Source: Marinilabiliaceae bacterium (GTDB lineage: Bacteria > Bacteroidota > Bacteroidia > Bacteroidales > Marinilabiliaceae). Taken from it: 9,032 bases of DNA. The notes beneath the pieces are model-generated. The model made no database searches. It worked only from the letters and a program-made list of their open reading frames with translations, and was not told the origin of the DNA. Where the stretch lies: positions 1-9,032 of the forward strand of contig JALVBA010000166.1 of the NCBI GenBank assembly GCA_027010905.1. Reading direction: 5' to 3'. A program made the translations under genes and the position numbers. Below, piece after piece: positions 1-6,900 of the stretch (within the stretch, counting starts at the first letter, position 1; every line of letters starts with the position of its first letter).

Positions 1-945
1 GATAGCAATTTCATTACTTTTAGAGGATTAAGAAAAAGAATTGGTAACACTACCCAAAGGATTAATGCTAATTTTACTACTCCGGTACCAAATGCATATC
101 AATTTCGCGGGATGAACAAGGATAATGTAACATTAGCCGGACAAGTGGGCATGAGAACCGGAAATAGCGTAGTGTTTCACGATTGCCTGTTGGGCGATGC
201 TATTTCGGCAACAATCGACACCTACAATAACTATATCGAAATGGTTGGCATTCGTTTTATCGATCCGCTACACGACCACTCGGTAAAGTGTCCAAATGCC
301 AACCACTTCTATATTCACGATTGTACATTTAATCTTCGCTTCTCTCAAACAGTAATGCAAGATGGTGGCTACTGGAATCCTACTTTTTTTACCCACGAGG
401 GAGGTCAATTAGCCAATTACCACTTTAAGAATTTAGATTTTACAAGAGCCCACAAAAAAATAACGGCCATAGGAAAAGACGGTAGTATTGTAACATATGT
501 TGAATCTGAACCATTAATGATTTACACAAATCGAAAGAATAATGTTTCAGGAGATATGGTGTGGGAAAACATTAGCTTTAACGGCTACAGTAGTGAACAT
601 CAGGTTGTTGGCTATCCTTATGTTCAAGCCGACAAAGGTTTCCAGGCGATAAATTATACACATTTTATTGCAAAGTCTGCACAATTAAAATCGGGGAATA
701 ATAACTCGCGAGGAGACTATTCGGTAACTGTTGATACCAGAACAGGAACATCGAAAGAAGACATTACAGGCGTTTATTCGTGGGGACAAAAAACAGATGG
801 CAGTATCGATTTCCCCAGAAACAACAGAACTTTCGATGGCACAAAATCTGAAATGGAAAATAAACCCTATGTAAAAATGCGTTATTCTACAGTTAAAGAT
901 ATTTATAATTCCAGGTTAATAAACATGAAACAAAAATACAAATAA
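1..945 (+). CDS. C-terminal part of a right-handed beta-helix protein (possible polysaccharide lyase)
   Basis: The reading frame is open from base 1 to the TAA at 943-945, so the first ATG at 112 is probably internal and the true start lies before the window. About 314 residues are visible. They contain recurring short beta-strand and turn units of the kind seen in parallel beta-helices: 'NSVVFHDCLLGDA', 'NYIEMVGIRFID', 'NHFYIHDCTFNL', 'NYHFKNLDFTRA', 'DMVWENISFNGY'. Each has alternating hydrophobic residues, Asn or Asp at turns, and a 20-30 residue spacing. Such proteins in Bacteroidota are usually exported and often act on polysaccharides, but I see no catalytic motif that fixes a lyase family. 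The C-terminus ends in a short basic tail (KQKYK) with no obvious sorting domain. The signal peptide, if any, is outside the window. The fold call is fairly good; the enzymatic role is inference. Confidence 0.6.
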   Translation, partial: DSNFITFRGLRKRIGNTTQRINANFTTPVPNAYQFRGMNKDNVTLAGQVGMRTGNSVVFHDCLLGDAISATIDTYNNYIEMVGIRFIDPLHDHSVKCPNANHFYIHDCTFNLRFSQTVMQDGGYWNPTFFTHEGGQLANYHFKNLDFTRAHKKITAIGKDGSIVTYVESEPLMIYTNRKNNVSGDMVWENISFNGYSSEHQVVGYPYVQADKGFQAINYTHFIAKSAQLKSGNNNSRGDYSVTVDTRTGTSKEDITGVYSWGQKTDGSIDFPRNNRTFDGTKSEMENKPYVKMRYSTVKDIYNSRLINMKQKYK

Positions 946-1042
946 TACTTTTACCAAACATATTGTTGGGGGGTCAACTTTGGAAATGCAAGAATCACAA
1001 TACTCTGGTTACTCGTCACTTAACATTATTCATAATCGCTAT

Positions 1043-1047
1043 AAACT
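1043..1047. repeat. Target-site duplication, left copy (AAACT)
   Basis: AAACT directly abuts the left inverted repeat and is repeated in the same orientation at 3379-3383 just outside the right inverted repeat. Extending to six bases breaks the match (TAAACT against AAACTA), so five is the maximum. Confidence 0.7.
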
Positions 1048-1062
1048 CAGAACTCCTGACCT
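1048..1062. repeat. Left terminal inverted repeat of the IS
   Basis: CAGAACTCCTGACCT is the exact reverse complement of 3364-3378. The match extends one more base (T1047 against A3379) if the target duplication is taken as AAC instead of AAACT. The transposase stop codon (1072-1074) lies just inside it. Confidence 0.9.
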
Positions 1063-1071
1063 ATCGTAAAC

Positions 1072-3275
1072 TCAATGTGTTGCAAATTTATAAATTAGCC
1101 TAAGGTCAGTGCCGGGGAACAGCGTTCGAGAATCGTTTAATAAAACCAAAATATTTGTTACAGCTTTGTTGTCCCTCGGGTTCGATAATGAATACAGTTC
1201 TACGGTCAGGGTTTTATTTTTATAATCGGGCATTATGTTTGCTTTTGTGTTAATGATGCTTTTAACCAATGCCCTCATCTCGTTGAGTTTCTTTTTGTAA
1301 TCAGCTGAGATTAAGAGGGTGAAATTTGTTTCGGCACGATAACATATCATTTTTATAACATTCTGTAACAACTTGCTTTCAATGTCGAGTTTGTTATATC
1401 TGACGTCTTCTTCCATTTCTTTGACTTTGATATGGTAAGGATATTGTTTGCGTTCTTGTTTGAGCTCCAAGAACCTGGCTTCAAGGTTTTGCAATTCTTC
1501 TCTGAGCTGACTTTGTTTGCTGAAATTTTTATTTGTTTCTTCATCTATCTCAGTATGTACATTTTCATTTATCAGCTCAAACAGTTTTAGTTTTCTGCGG
1601 TCAATTTTCTCCTTTAGTTTCTTTATTCTATACGTTAATTTGCTGTGTTTTGGATTTACTACCGTGAGTTCTTTATCAACTTCATTTGTAATGTAATATG
1701 ATATCCTGTCCATGTCGTAATTTTCCCTTAAATATTTAAAGAAGTTCTCTTGTGACCAACGTGAAAACATGTTCGTGGCAACAGATTTCATGTCTATTTT
1801 CTTATTGTTGGTGACGATACTTGTTTGGTGTTTGTCGCTGTTGTTTTTTCTTATCTCGCGCAGTTCCACACCATCTAAAACAATGTCCTTTTCGGCAATT
1901 TCCATTGTTTCCGTTTTGCCATTTTTTTTTTAAATCTGCTTGGTAAAATCTTTTTCATCCCAAAGGTCTTTAACATTTTTTCGATAAGTGATAACAGCAA
2001 CACGGTATCGGTTCCATAGCTTTTCAAAAAACTTCGGACTATATGCCTCCCTGTCAAAAACAAGCGTAAAGCGTGGCAAGTTTTTGTCTGCATCCAGTTG
2101 TTCTTCCTTGACCTTAATGGCCACATTTTCAATTAGCTCTGGGATTATGTCAGAAAGTATCATTTCCTGCAGCTTCTCGTTCACTTCTCCCGTTACCATA
2201 AAATAAGGCAGTCCGTCGGCGTTGTTTACCCAAAACTCGGTCATTCCCGGCAAACATAATTTTAAGCGGGAAATGTGTTTTTTGCCCAAGTTGGCTTTAT
2301 GTCCACTATAGACCTGAACGTGGCCGTCGATATAATAAAAGGTATTACACTCTTCTTCGACCCATTTTTTGGCAAGGTGTCTGTTCCATGCCCTTGCTTG
2401 TTTCTGCTGGCTTATTTGACGAATCTTTTGACGGAGTTTTTTTGCCTCGGGGATGCGGTCAAGTCCTATGAGTTTACCCAACTCTCCCGGTGAGTGGTGC
2501 TTGAGCTGTTCCGGATTTTTTATACGGCAAAGGTACAAGAATGATAACCCTGTTATAATATGATCCAGATTGTAATATCCGCTCAGATCTTGATAGTGCG
2601 AACGATAACTTAGCAAACCTGTGTTCAATAACGAGGGCAACATGAACAGCACACCGCCAAAATCAATGCCCTCGCTTGGAATAAATTTTATGGTGGCCCC
2701 ATTTATCTGACCTGTGGCTGCCAATGATCTTTCGCCAATATTGGTAGCTGCTATCCCAAAACTATCAGAAGCATTGAGGTCGTTCTCATTTCTTTCTGAT
2801 GGGGAGGTCAGATTTCTGTTGGATGGCTCTTTTTTTTTAATGTGCCCTTTCTCAGATGATAACGGATGCTACCCTCGCTAACACCTATCTCAGCTGCTGT
2901 TTTTGCCTGGGAAACACCTTTGTCGAGCAGCTCTTGAGCCTGCTGCAGTTTCTAATCAGTTAGCTCGTGACGCCTACCCCTGCGCTGGTCTTTACCAAAA
3001 AAGGCATCTGCACCTTTGTCTCGAAAAAGCTTAGCATAACGATTGAAATTAAATGTGCCAACCCCAAATACTTCACTCAGCCTTTTGGCACTACACGAAT
3101 GGTTTACTATCAAAGTTGCTGTAACATAACGGTAGGTCTTTATGTCATCTTTGTGGTGAATGTGTACCGGTGAGCCATTATGAAGATAATAAACAAAGTC
3201 GTCTTTCTCAAAAACACCCCAGCTATCTGATAATAATTTTGTCTCACTCGGAAACAACGGTAACTGCATTTGCAT
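1072..3275 (-). pseudogene. Large DDE-type transposase gene, broken by TAG, a -1 frame change and TAA
   Basis: Reading from ATG at 3275, the pieces join into one protein of about 734 positions. Residues 1-107 (3275-2955) hold a first DNA-binding helix-turn-helix around 58-90. An in-frame TAG (2954-2952) follows, and the frame then continues with a textbook second helix-turn-helix ('QAKTAAEIGVSEGSIRYHL', about 123-141). At the A9G tract (2838-2829) the frame must change by -1; it then runs through 'YYIDGHVQVY' (Asp about 317) and 'LVFDREAYSP' (Asp about 408) to an in-frame TAA (1932-1930). After that, in the same frame, come 'SRWSQENFFKY' (Glu about 510), a long charged coiled coil and the end at 1072. 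The two Asp and the Glu are candidate DDE catalytic residues. The layout resembles large HTH-plus-DDE transposases seen in several phyla, but I cannot name the IS family. TAG may come from GAG and TAA from TTA by one-base changes (inference). Confidence 0.85.
2829..2838 (-). other. A9G tract with A AAA AAG slippery heptamer at the transposase frame change
   Basis: On the minus strand the 0-frame reads TTA AAA AAA AAG AGC, giving the canonical bacterial -1 heptamer A AAA AAG in the correct phase (2835-2829). The 0-frame ends at TGA 2810-2808. The -1 frame opens directly into the DDE half (Lys-Glu-Pro-Ser-Asn...), which has no ATG near its start. An AGAAAGGG stretch lies a few bases upstream. 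A weak TCTGA/TCAGA stem lies about 16 bases downstream. This could be a programmed shift, transcriptional slippage on A9, or a plain indel. Confidence 0.55.
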
Positions 3276-3290
3276 ATCAATACATTTTTA

Positions 3291-3334
3291 GCAAAAATAC
3301 TAACTTTTATATTTTACGAGGCAGAAATACTAAC
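3291..3334 (-). promoter_or_regulatory. Two 14-bp direct repeats 30 bp apart upstream of the transposase
   Basis: GCAAAAATACTAAC (3291-3304) and GCAGAAATACTAAC (3321-3334) match at 13 of 14 bases and start exactly 30 bp apart, roughly three helical turns. They lie between the right inverted repeat and the transposase ATG. That position suits subterminal transposase-binding sites or an autoregulatory operator. No matching copy is visible near the left end. Function is inference. Confidence 0.4.
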
Positions 3335-3363
3335 GTCTTGATTTTCCTATTATTTATAACTTC

Positions 3364-3378
3364 AGGTCAGGAGTTCTG
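3364..3378. repeat. Right terminal inverted repeat of the IS
   Basis: AGGTCAGGAGTTCTG pairs perfectly with 1048-1062. It lies upstream of the minus-strand transposase promoter region, as expected for the transposase-proximal end. Confidence 0.9.
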
Positions 3379-3383
3379 AAACT
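3379..3383. repeat. Target-site duplication, right copy (AAACT)
   Basis: Second copy of AAACT, directly outside the right inverted repeat. Removing one copy and the element gives the inferred empty site CGCTATAAACTATAATTA. Confidence 0.7.
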
Positions 3384-3477
3384 ATAATTATGGTTGATTA
3401 CCAATAAGTTAAAACTATGCTGTTTGTAAATCCTAAGAAATTATTGGTGCAAATTTTCAAGTTGGGTTAAAGTTTTA
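3384..3477. other. Short gap between the IS and the transposase fragment
   Basis: AT-rich sequence outside the right target duplication with stops in the frame of the following fragment. It may hold eroded upstream transposase sequence, but I could not recover a convincing protein match in any frame. Confidence 0.3.
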
Positions 3478-3957
3478 AAAGGGGCAAGAAAGATACAATA
3501 TGGCCATAAAATAGATATTACTATCGGGAAGAGCAATTTGATATTGACATGCTCAACGCTGAAAGGCAATATGAACGACAGCAATTTGCTCCAACCTGCA
3601 ATTGAAAAAATAGAATGGAATTATAACAAGATACCGGAATCGGCAAGCTATGATGGTGGCTATGCAAGTATCGAGAACAGCAATTATGCTGTCGGTAAAG
3701 GAATCAAGAATGTTGTATTTGGCAAGATAAAAGGCAGTTTGAAAAATATTGCAAGCAGTCTAAACATGGAGACCCAGCTCAAAAAATGGCGTAGCGGTGT
3801 AGAAGCTGTCATATCTAATGTTAAACGGGGCTTTAACTTAAGCCGGATAAACTGGAGCGGATTACGACATTTTAAGGCAAAGGTATTGTGGAGTGTCATT
3901 GCATATAACATTAGGGTGATGATAGGGCACTTCCTTGCGGGCATAAAATTGGCATAG
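3478..3957 (+). pseudogene. C-terminal fragment of a second transposase (ISNCY/IS1182-like DDE type)
   Basis: About 159 codons with clear transposase character, starting at 'KGARKIQYGHKIDIT' without a start codon (the frame is open back to 3430; a stop lies at 3427-3429). It carries 'SYDGGYAS' with the second Asp, then 'NVVFGKIKGSLKN', 'LKKWRSGVEAVISNVKRGF' with the catalytic Glu, and the terminal 'KVLWSVIAYNIRVM'. From memory this is the C-terminal third of roughly 450-residue DDE transposases common in Bacteroidota and usually filed as ISNCY or IS1182-like. The N-terminal two thirds, including the first Asp, are absent from the window. It is unrelated to the element at 1048-3378 and lies on the other strand. 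TTG at 3538 could be read as a start, but homology extends upstream of it, so this is a remnant. Confidence 0.8.
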
Positions 3958-4244
3958 ATTACACGAAAACAAACAGATGTTTACAAATTACGGGACAACA
4001 ATGTCTAAATCGTAAGGTTATTAGACTAAAAACTGACAAATGTGCCCTTTGTTTTGATTTCATCTAAATAATTGGTTGGTCATGCTGGATCTTCATAGGT
4101 CTTTTATTTTAGTTTTTCAGCATGGAAGGAAATCAGCAAAAAAAGGCTGGCTTTATGGACAGGCACTAATTATAGTATTTTTTATGAAATGGTTTAACAT
4201 GATGCGGAAATTTCTTACCTTTTGCATCAAAAATAAAAACAGTT
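3958..4244 (+). other. Non-coding stretch before the DUF438 gene
   Basis: About 290 bp that probably contains the 3' end of the element carrying the truncated transposase and then the leader of the DUF438 gene. I could not identify a terminal inverted repeat partner. An open frame at 4076-4273 has a transposon-graveyard look (basic, no motifs) and overlaps the next gene, so I do not call it. Confidence 0.4.
4193..4223 (+). promoter_or_regulatory. Weak candidate promoter for the DUF438 gene
   Basis: TACCTTTT (4216-4223) is one base from the Bacteroidota -7 consensus TAnnTTTG. TTTA (4193-4196) sits about 19 bp upstream, where TTTG is expected. This would give a leader of roughly 15 bases before ATG 4245. 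The match is imperfect at both boxes. Confidence 0.25.
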
Positions 4245-5435
4245 ATGTCAGAGATATCAAATCATGTAATTAGCAATAGTGAAGAGTTATATAAATTAAC
4301 AAAAGGGTTTCTTGATGGAGGCAGGGGAGGAGCACTTTACAAACAGTATAAGAGTGACATAGAGACTGCATCACCACTGGGGGTTGTGTTGGCTTTTGAT
4401 ATGATAATGAAAGAGAGATATCCTATTGAAGATGTAAAGTCAACTATTAACAAAGTTCTCAACCTACTCCATAAATCGCTAAATGAGTATAAATCTATTA
4501 CACCTGCCAAAGGCAGTTACCTTGAGAGTCTGGCCAAGAACAACGCCGTGATGGCAGAGAAGCTTGAATCCCTGAAACCTACCGTAAAGGCTTTTAATAA
4601 AAACTGTATGGATGAGGATATCAGGCAGAGGCTTATAGAAACATTCCGGGAACTGCTTGTTTTCAAAAAGCACTATGTGATTAAAGAGAATCTACTGTTT
4701 CCTGTTATTGAGAAGTATATTCCCGAGCATCGATGTCTGCAGATAATGTGGTCGTTTCATGATGATATCTATCGTAACTTGAATAGACTCATTGAGAAGC
4801 TCAAAGAGATGAATGCCGACACTTTTAATATTAATCAGCTATTTGGTATTGTGTTTTTCAATATGTTGGCTATAAAATCTAGAGAAGAGAAAATACTGTT
4901 TCCGGTAATTATGGAGAGTATTCCAACGGAGGAGATTGAGGGACTTTTTGAAGAGAGCATAGAGTTAGGTTACCCGTTTTACACCCCCTCTCCAGCCATT
5001 TCAAAAAAGAAAAATGAAGAGTTGTCCGAAGGAAAAATCAACCTTGGTTCCGGCAATATTACCGTAGAGCAGCTAAAGCTTATATTTTCGTACCTGCCTG
5101 TTGATATTACCTATGTTGACGAGAATGACACAGTGCAGTTTTTCTCTACTCCGCCTGACAGGATTTTTCCAAGAACAAAGGTTGTGATTGGCAGAACAGT
5201 ACAAAACTGCCACCCTCATGAGAGTATTGATATTGTGAACCGTATAGTGGAGGCTTTCAAAAATGGAGAAAAAGATATTGCAGAGTTCTGGTTTAACATG
5301 GGCCCCAGGATGGTATTAATTCAATACTATGCCGTACGAAGTGAAGAGGGTACGTACCGGGGAGTACTGGAAGTATCGCAGGAGGTGAGCCATATCAGAC
5401 AGCTGGAAGGAGTAAAGAAACTATTAGATTGGTAA
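4245..5435 (+). CDS. DUF438 / hemerythrin-like / PAS domain protein
   Basis: This 396-residue soluble protein has three recognisable parts. Residues about 15-85 match the DUF438 pattern ('IETASPLGVVLAFDMIMKER', then 'INKVLNLLHKSL'). Residues about 120-235 form a hemerythrin HHE-like helical bundle with 'KKHYVIKENLLFPVIEKY' (His143), 'MWSFHDDIYRNL' (His172) and 'KSREEKILFPVIM'. Residues about 275-390 form a PAS_10-type PAS domain with 'LPVDITYVDENDTVQFFS' and 'GRTVQNCHPHES' (316-327). No membrane segment or signal peptide is seen, so it should be cytoplasmic. The family is found mostly in anaerobes and is thought to bind metal, oxygen or nitric oxide, or to sense redox state; none of this is proven by the sequence. 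The third helix lacks a hemerythrin-style His, which I recall as common in DUF438 proteins. ATG 4245 is the first start in frame that keeps the whole DUF438 domain. There is no Shine-Dalgarno sequence, which is normal for Bacteroidota. Confidence 0.88.
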   Translation: MSEISNHVISNSEELYKLTKGFLDGGRGGALYKQYKSDIETASPLGVVLAFDMIMKERYPIEDVKSTINKVLNLLHKSLNEYKSITPAKGSYLESLAKNNAVMAEKLESLKPTVKAFNKNCMDEDIRQRLIETFRELLVFKKHYVIKENLLFPVIEKYIPEHRCLQIMWSFHDDIYRNLNRLIEKLKEMNADTFNINQLFGIVFFNMLAIKSREEKILFPVIMESIPTEEIEGLFEESIELGYPFYTPSPAISKKKNEELSEGKINLGSGNITVEQLKLIFSYLPVDITYVDENDTVQFFSTPPDRIFPRTKVVIGRTVQNCHPHESIDIVNRIVEAFKNGEKDIAEFWFNMGPRMVLIQYYAVRSEEGTYRGVLEVSQEVSHIRQLEGVKKLLDW

Positions 5436-5455
5436 TGTTTTATAGTAAGCATTTT

Positions 5456-5535
5456 AACCATGTAGCACTGCAACCCTTGAACCATGTAACCATAGAGCCA
5501 TTTAACACTGTAACCATGTAACCATAGAATTATGC
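5456..5535. repeat. Ten-unit degenerate 8-bp tandem repeat (consensus AACCATGT)
   Basis: The gap before the dehydrogenase divides without slippage into ten 8-bp units. Position 1 is A in 10/10, position 3 is C in 9/10 and position 6 is T in 10/10; the others are biased to A, C, A, G and T. Exact AACCATGT occurs at 5456, 5480 and 5512. The 16-mer AACCATGTAACCATAG occurs at 5480 and 5512, giving a 32-bp higher-order period. The last unit (5528-5535) contains the ATG of the dehydrogenase. Each exact unit holds an ATG directly followed by TAG or TAA. Confidence 0.8.
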
Positions 5536-6899
5536 AACTAAAAAGTATCAATCCGGCAAAGGGAGAGCTAAACCGAAGCTACCCTGCACACCAATTAGAT
5601 GAGGTAGATCAGATGTTAGACGATTCTGTTCTGGCATTTCACGGGTGGAAAAGAACCAGCCTTGAGGAGCGTGCTACGTTACTGAAAAATGCAGCGAACA
5701 TTCTTCGCACTAAAAAGGAGGGGTTAGCTTTTACCATTACTATTGAGATGGGCAAGCACATACGTGAAGCCCGTGCCGAGATTGAGAAGTGTGCATGGGT
5801 GTGTGATTACTATGCTGACAACGGAGCCGCATTTCTGGCTTCTGAAGATGTTGAGACTAATGCCTCACACTCATACGTAACTTATCAGCCGTTGGGGTCG
5901 GTGTTGGCAATCATGCCATGGAATTTCCCTTTTTGGCAGGTGTTCCGATTTGCTGCTCCCACTTTAATGGGCGGGAACACAGCACTTCTTAAACATGCCT
6001 CAAACGTTCCGGGGTGCGCCGTTGCCATTGAGGAGGTATTTGCAGAGGCCGGATTCCCCGAAAATGTTTTCCGTACTATTTTAATTCCAAGCAGTAAGGT
6101 TGACATGGTAATTAAGGATAAAAGGATTAAAGCCATAACCCTTACCGGAAGTACTCCTGCCGGAAAATCAGTTGCAGTACTGTCGGGGAAGTATCTGAAA
6201 AAAACGGTGCTTGAACTCGGAGGAAGTGACCCCTATCTAATTCTTGAAGATGCAGAGCTCGGGTCTGCCGTTGAGGCATGCATTGCAGGCAGACTGCTAA
6301 ATGCCGGGCAGAGTTGTATTGGTGCCAAAAGGTTTATCGCCGTAGACTCTGTTTATGACAGGTTTGAGGAGATGTTCTCTGCTAAAATGAGAGAGGCCAC
6401 TTTTGGCGATCCCTTTGATGATAACGTCACATTTGGGCCTCTGGCGAGAAATAATCTGCGTGAAGAGCTTCTTGTTCAGGTTGACAGAAGTATCGAGAAA
6501 GGGGCTGTACTTATCACCGGAGGAGCAATCCCTGATAGAGAGGGATATTTCTATCCCCCAACAGTTTTGTCAGAAGTAACACCCGGAATGCCTGCCTACC
6601 ACGATGAGTTATTTGGTCCTGTGGCGTCGCTCATCAGGGCAAAAAATACAAAAGATGCTATTCGCATTGCAAATGACACATCCTTTGGTTTAGGCGCAGC
6701 CGTTTTCACTCAGGATATTGAGCGAGGCAGAGAGATTGCTGAGTTTGAACTTGAAGCCGGCAGTTGCTTTGTAAATGATTTTGTTAAATCGGATCCCCGG
6801 TTGCCATTCGGAGGGATTAAGGGCAGTGGCTACGGAAGAGAGCTCTCATACTTTGGAATGAAAGAGTTTCAGAATGCAAAAACCATTTACATAAAATAG
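5532..6899 (+). CDS. Succinate-semialdehyde-type NAD(P)-dependent aldehyde dehydrogenase
   Basis: A complete ALDH-superfamily enzyme of 455 residues, the usual length for the Sad/YneI and GabD1 branches. The cofactor and active-site motifs are all present: 'MPWNFPFW' (catalytic Asn131), 'LLKHASNVP' (Lys154), 'TGSTPAGKSV' (about 205-214), 'ELGGSDPYL' (general base Glu228), 'NAGQSCIGAKRF' (nucleophile Cys262), and the C-terminal 'PFGGIKGSGYGRELS'. The 'GQSCIGAKRF' and 'GSDPYL' variants are what I associate with succinate-semialdehyde dehydrogenases, which oxidise succinate semialdehyde to succinate in 4-aminobutyrate or 4-hydroxybutyrate metabolism. Another short aldehyde is possible. It is cytosolic. 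The ATG at 5532 lies inside an 8-bp tandem repeat, with no Shine-Dalgarno sequence. It is followed after one base by recX, so the two are very likely cotranscribed. No transaminase gene is nearby to confirm the substrate. Confidence 0.9.
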   Translation: MQLKSINPAKGELNRSYPAHQLDEVDQMLDDSVLAFHGWKRTSLEERATLLKNAANILRTKKEGLAFTITIEMGKHIREARAEIEKCAWVCDYYADNGAAFLASEDVETNASHSYVTYQPLGSVLAIMPWNFPFWQVFRFAAPTLMGGNTALLKHASNVPGCAVAIEEVFAEAGFPENVFRTILIPSSKVDMVIKDKRIKAITLTGSTPAGKSVAVLSGKYLKKTVLELGGSDPYLILEDAELGSAVEACIAGRLLNAGQSCIGAKRFIAVDSVYDRFEEMFSAKMREATFGDPFDDNVTFGPLARNNLREELLVQVDRSIEKGAVLITGGAIPDREGYFYPPTVLSEVTPGMPAYHDELFGPVASLIRAKNTKDAIRIANDTSFGLGAAVFTQDIERGREIAEFELEAGSCFVNDFVKSDPRLPFGGIKGSGYGRELSYFGMKEFQNAKTIYIK

Positions 6900-6900
6900 G

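Larger units (their letters stand above)
1048..3378 (-). mobile_element. Complete but inactivated insertion sequence, about 2.33 kb, family not identified
   Basis: Both ends carry the same 15-bp perfect inverted repeat, CAGAACTCCTGACCT at the left and its complement at the right. They are flanked by AAACT on each side (1043-1047 and 3379-3383), which fits a 5-bp target duplication. If the adjoining T/A pair is counted as part of the repeat (16 bp), the duplication would be AAC. The only gene inside is a minus-strand transposase that fills nearly the whole element: its stop codon is about 24 bp from the left end and its ATG about 103 bp from the right end. The transposase is disrupted at three places, so the copy should not be active on its own. 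The element sits 102 bp after the beta-helix gene and does not interrupt a recognisable gene. Confidence 0.85.

Noticed and set aside
1875..2132. Alternative minus-strand frame across the A10 tract, suggesting slippage as the cause of the second break
   Set aside because: The transposase sequence before and after the TAA is in the same frame, so a nonsense change explains it; the alternative frame ends soon at 1875 with no homology.
1930..2954. Alternative genetic code (TAG or TAA read as sense)
   Set aside because: Neighbouring genes use TAA and TAG as normal terminators (for example 5433-5435 and 6897-6899), so the internal stops are mutations.
3684..3944. Minus-strand open frame opposite the second transposase fragment
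   Set aside because: It is a shadow of the plus-strand transposase codons, which carry the recognisable motifs.
4076..4273. Plus-strand basic, hydrophobic frame of 65 codons before the DUF438 gene
   Set aside because: It has no recognisable motif, overlaps the start of the well-supported DUF438 gene, and lies in mobile-element debris.
5456..5535. CRISPR array or iteron-type origin
   Set aside because: The unit is only 8 bp with no spacers, no cas or rep gene is near, and it sits in a short intergenic gap.
5327..5551. Minus-strand frame encoding a Leu/Tyr/Gly-rich hydrophobic peptide
   Set aside because: Its repetitive part is simply the translation of the 8-bp tandem repeat in another frame, and the rest is antisense to the PAS domain coding sequence.
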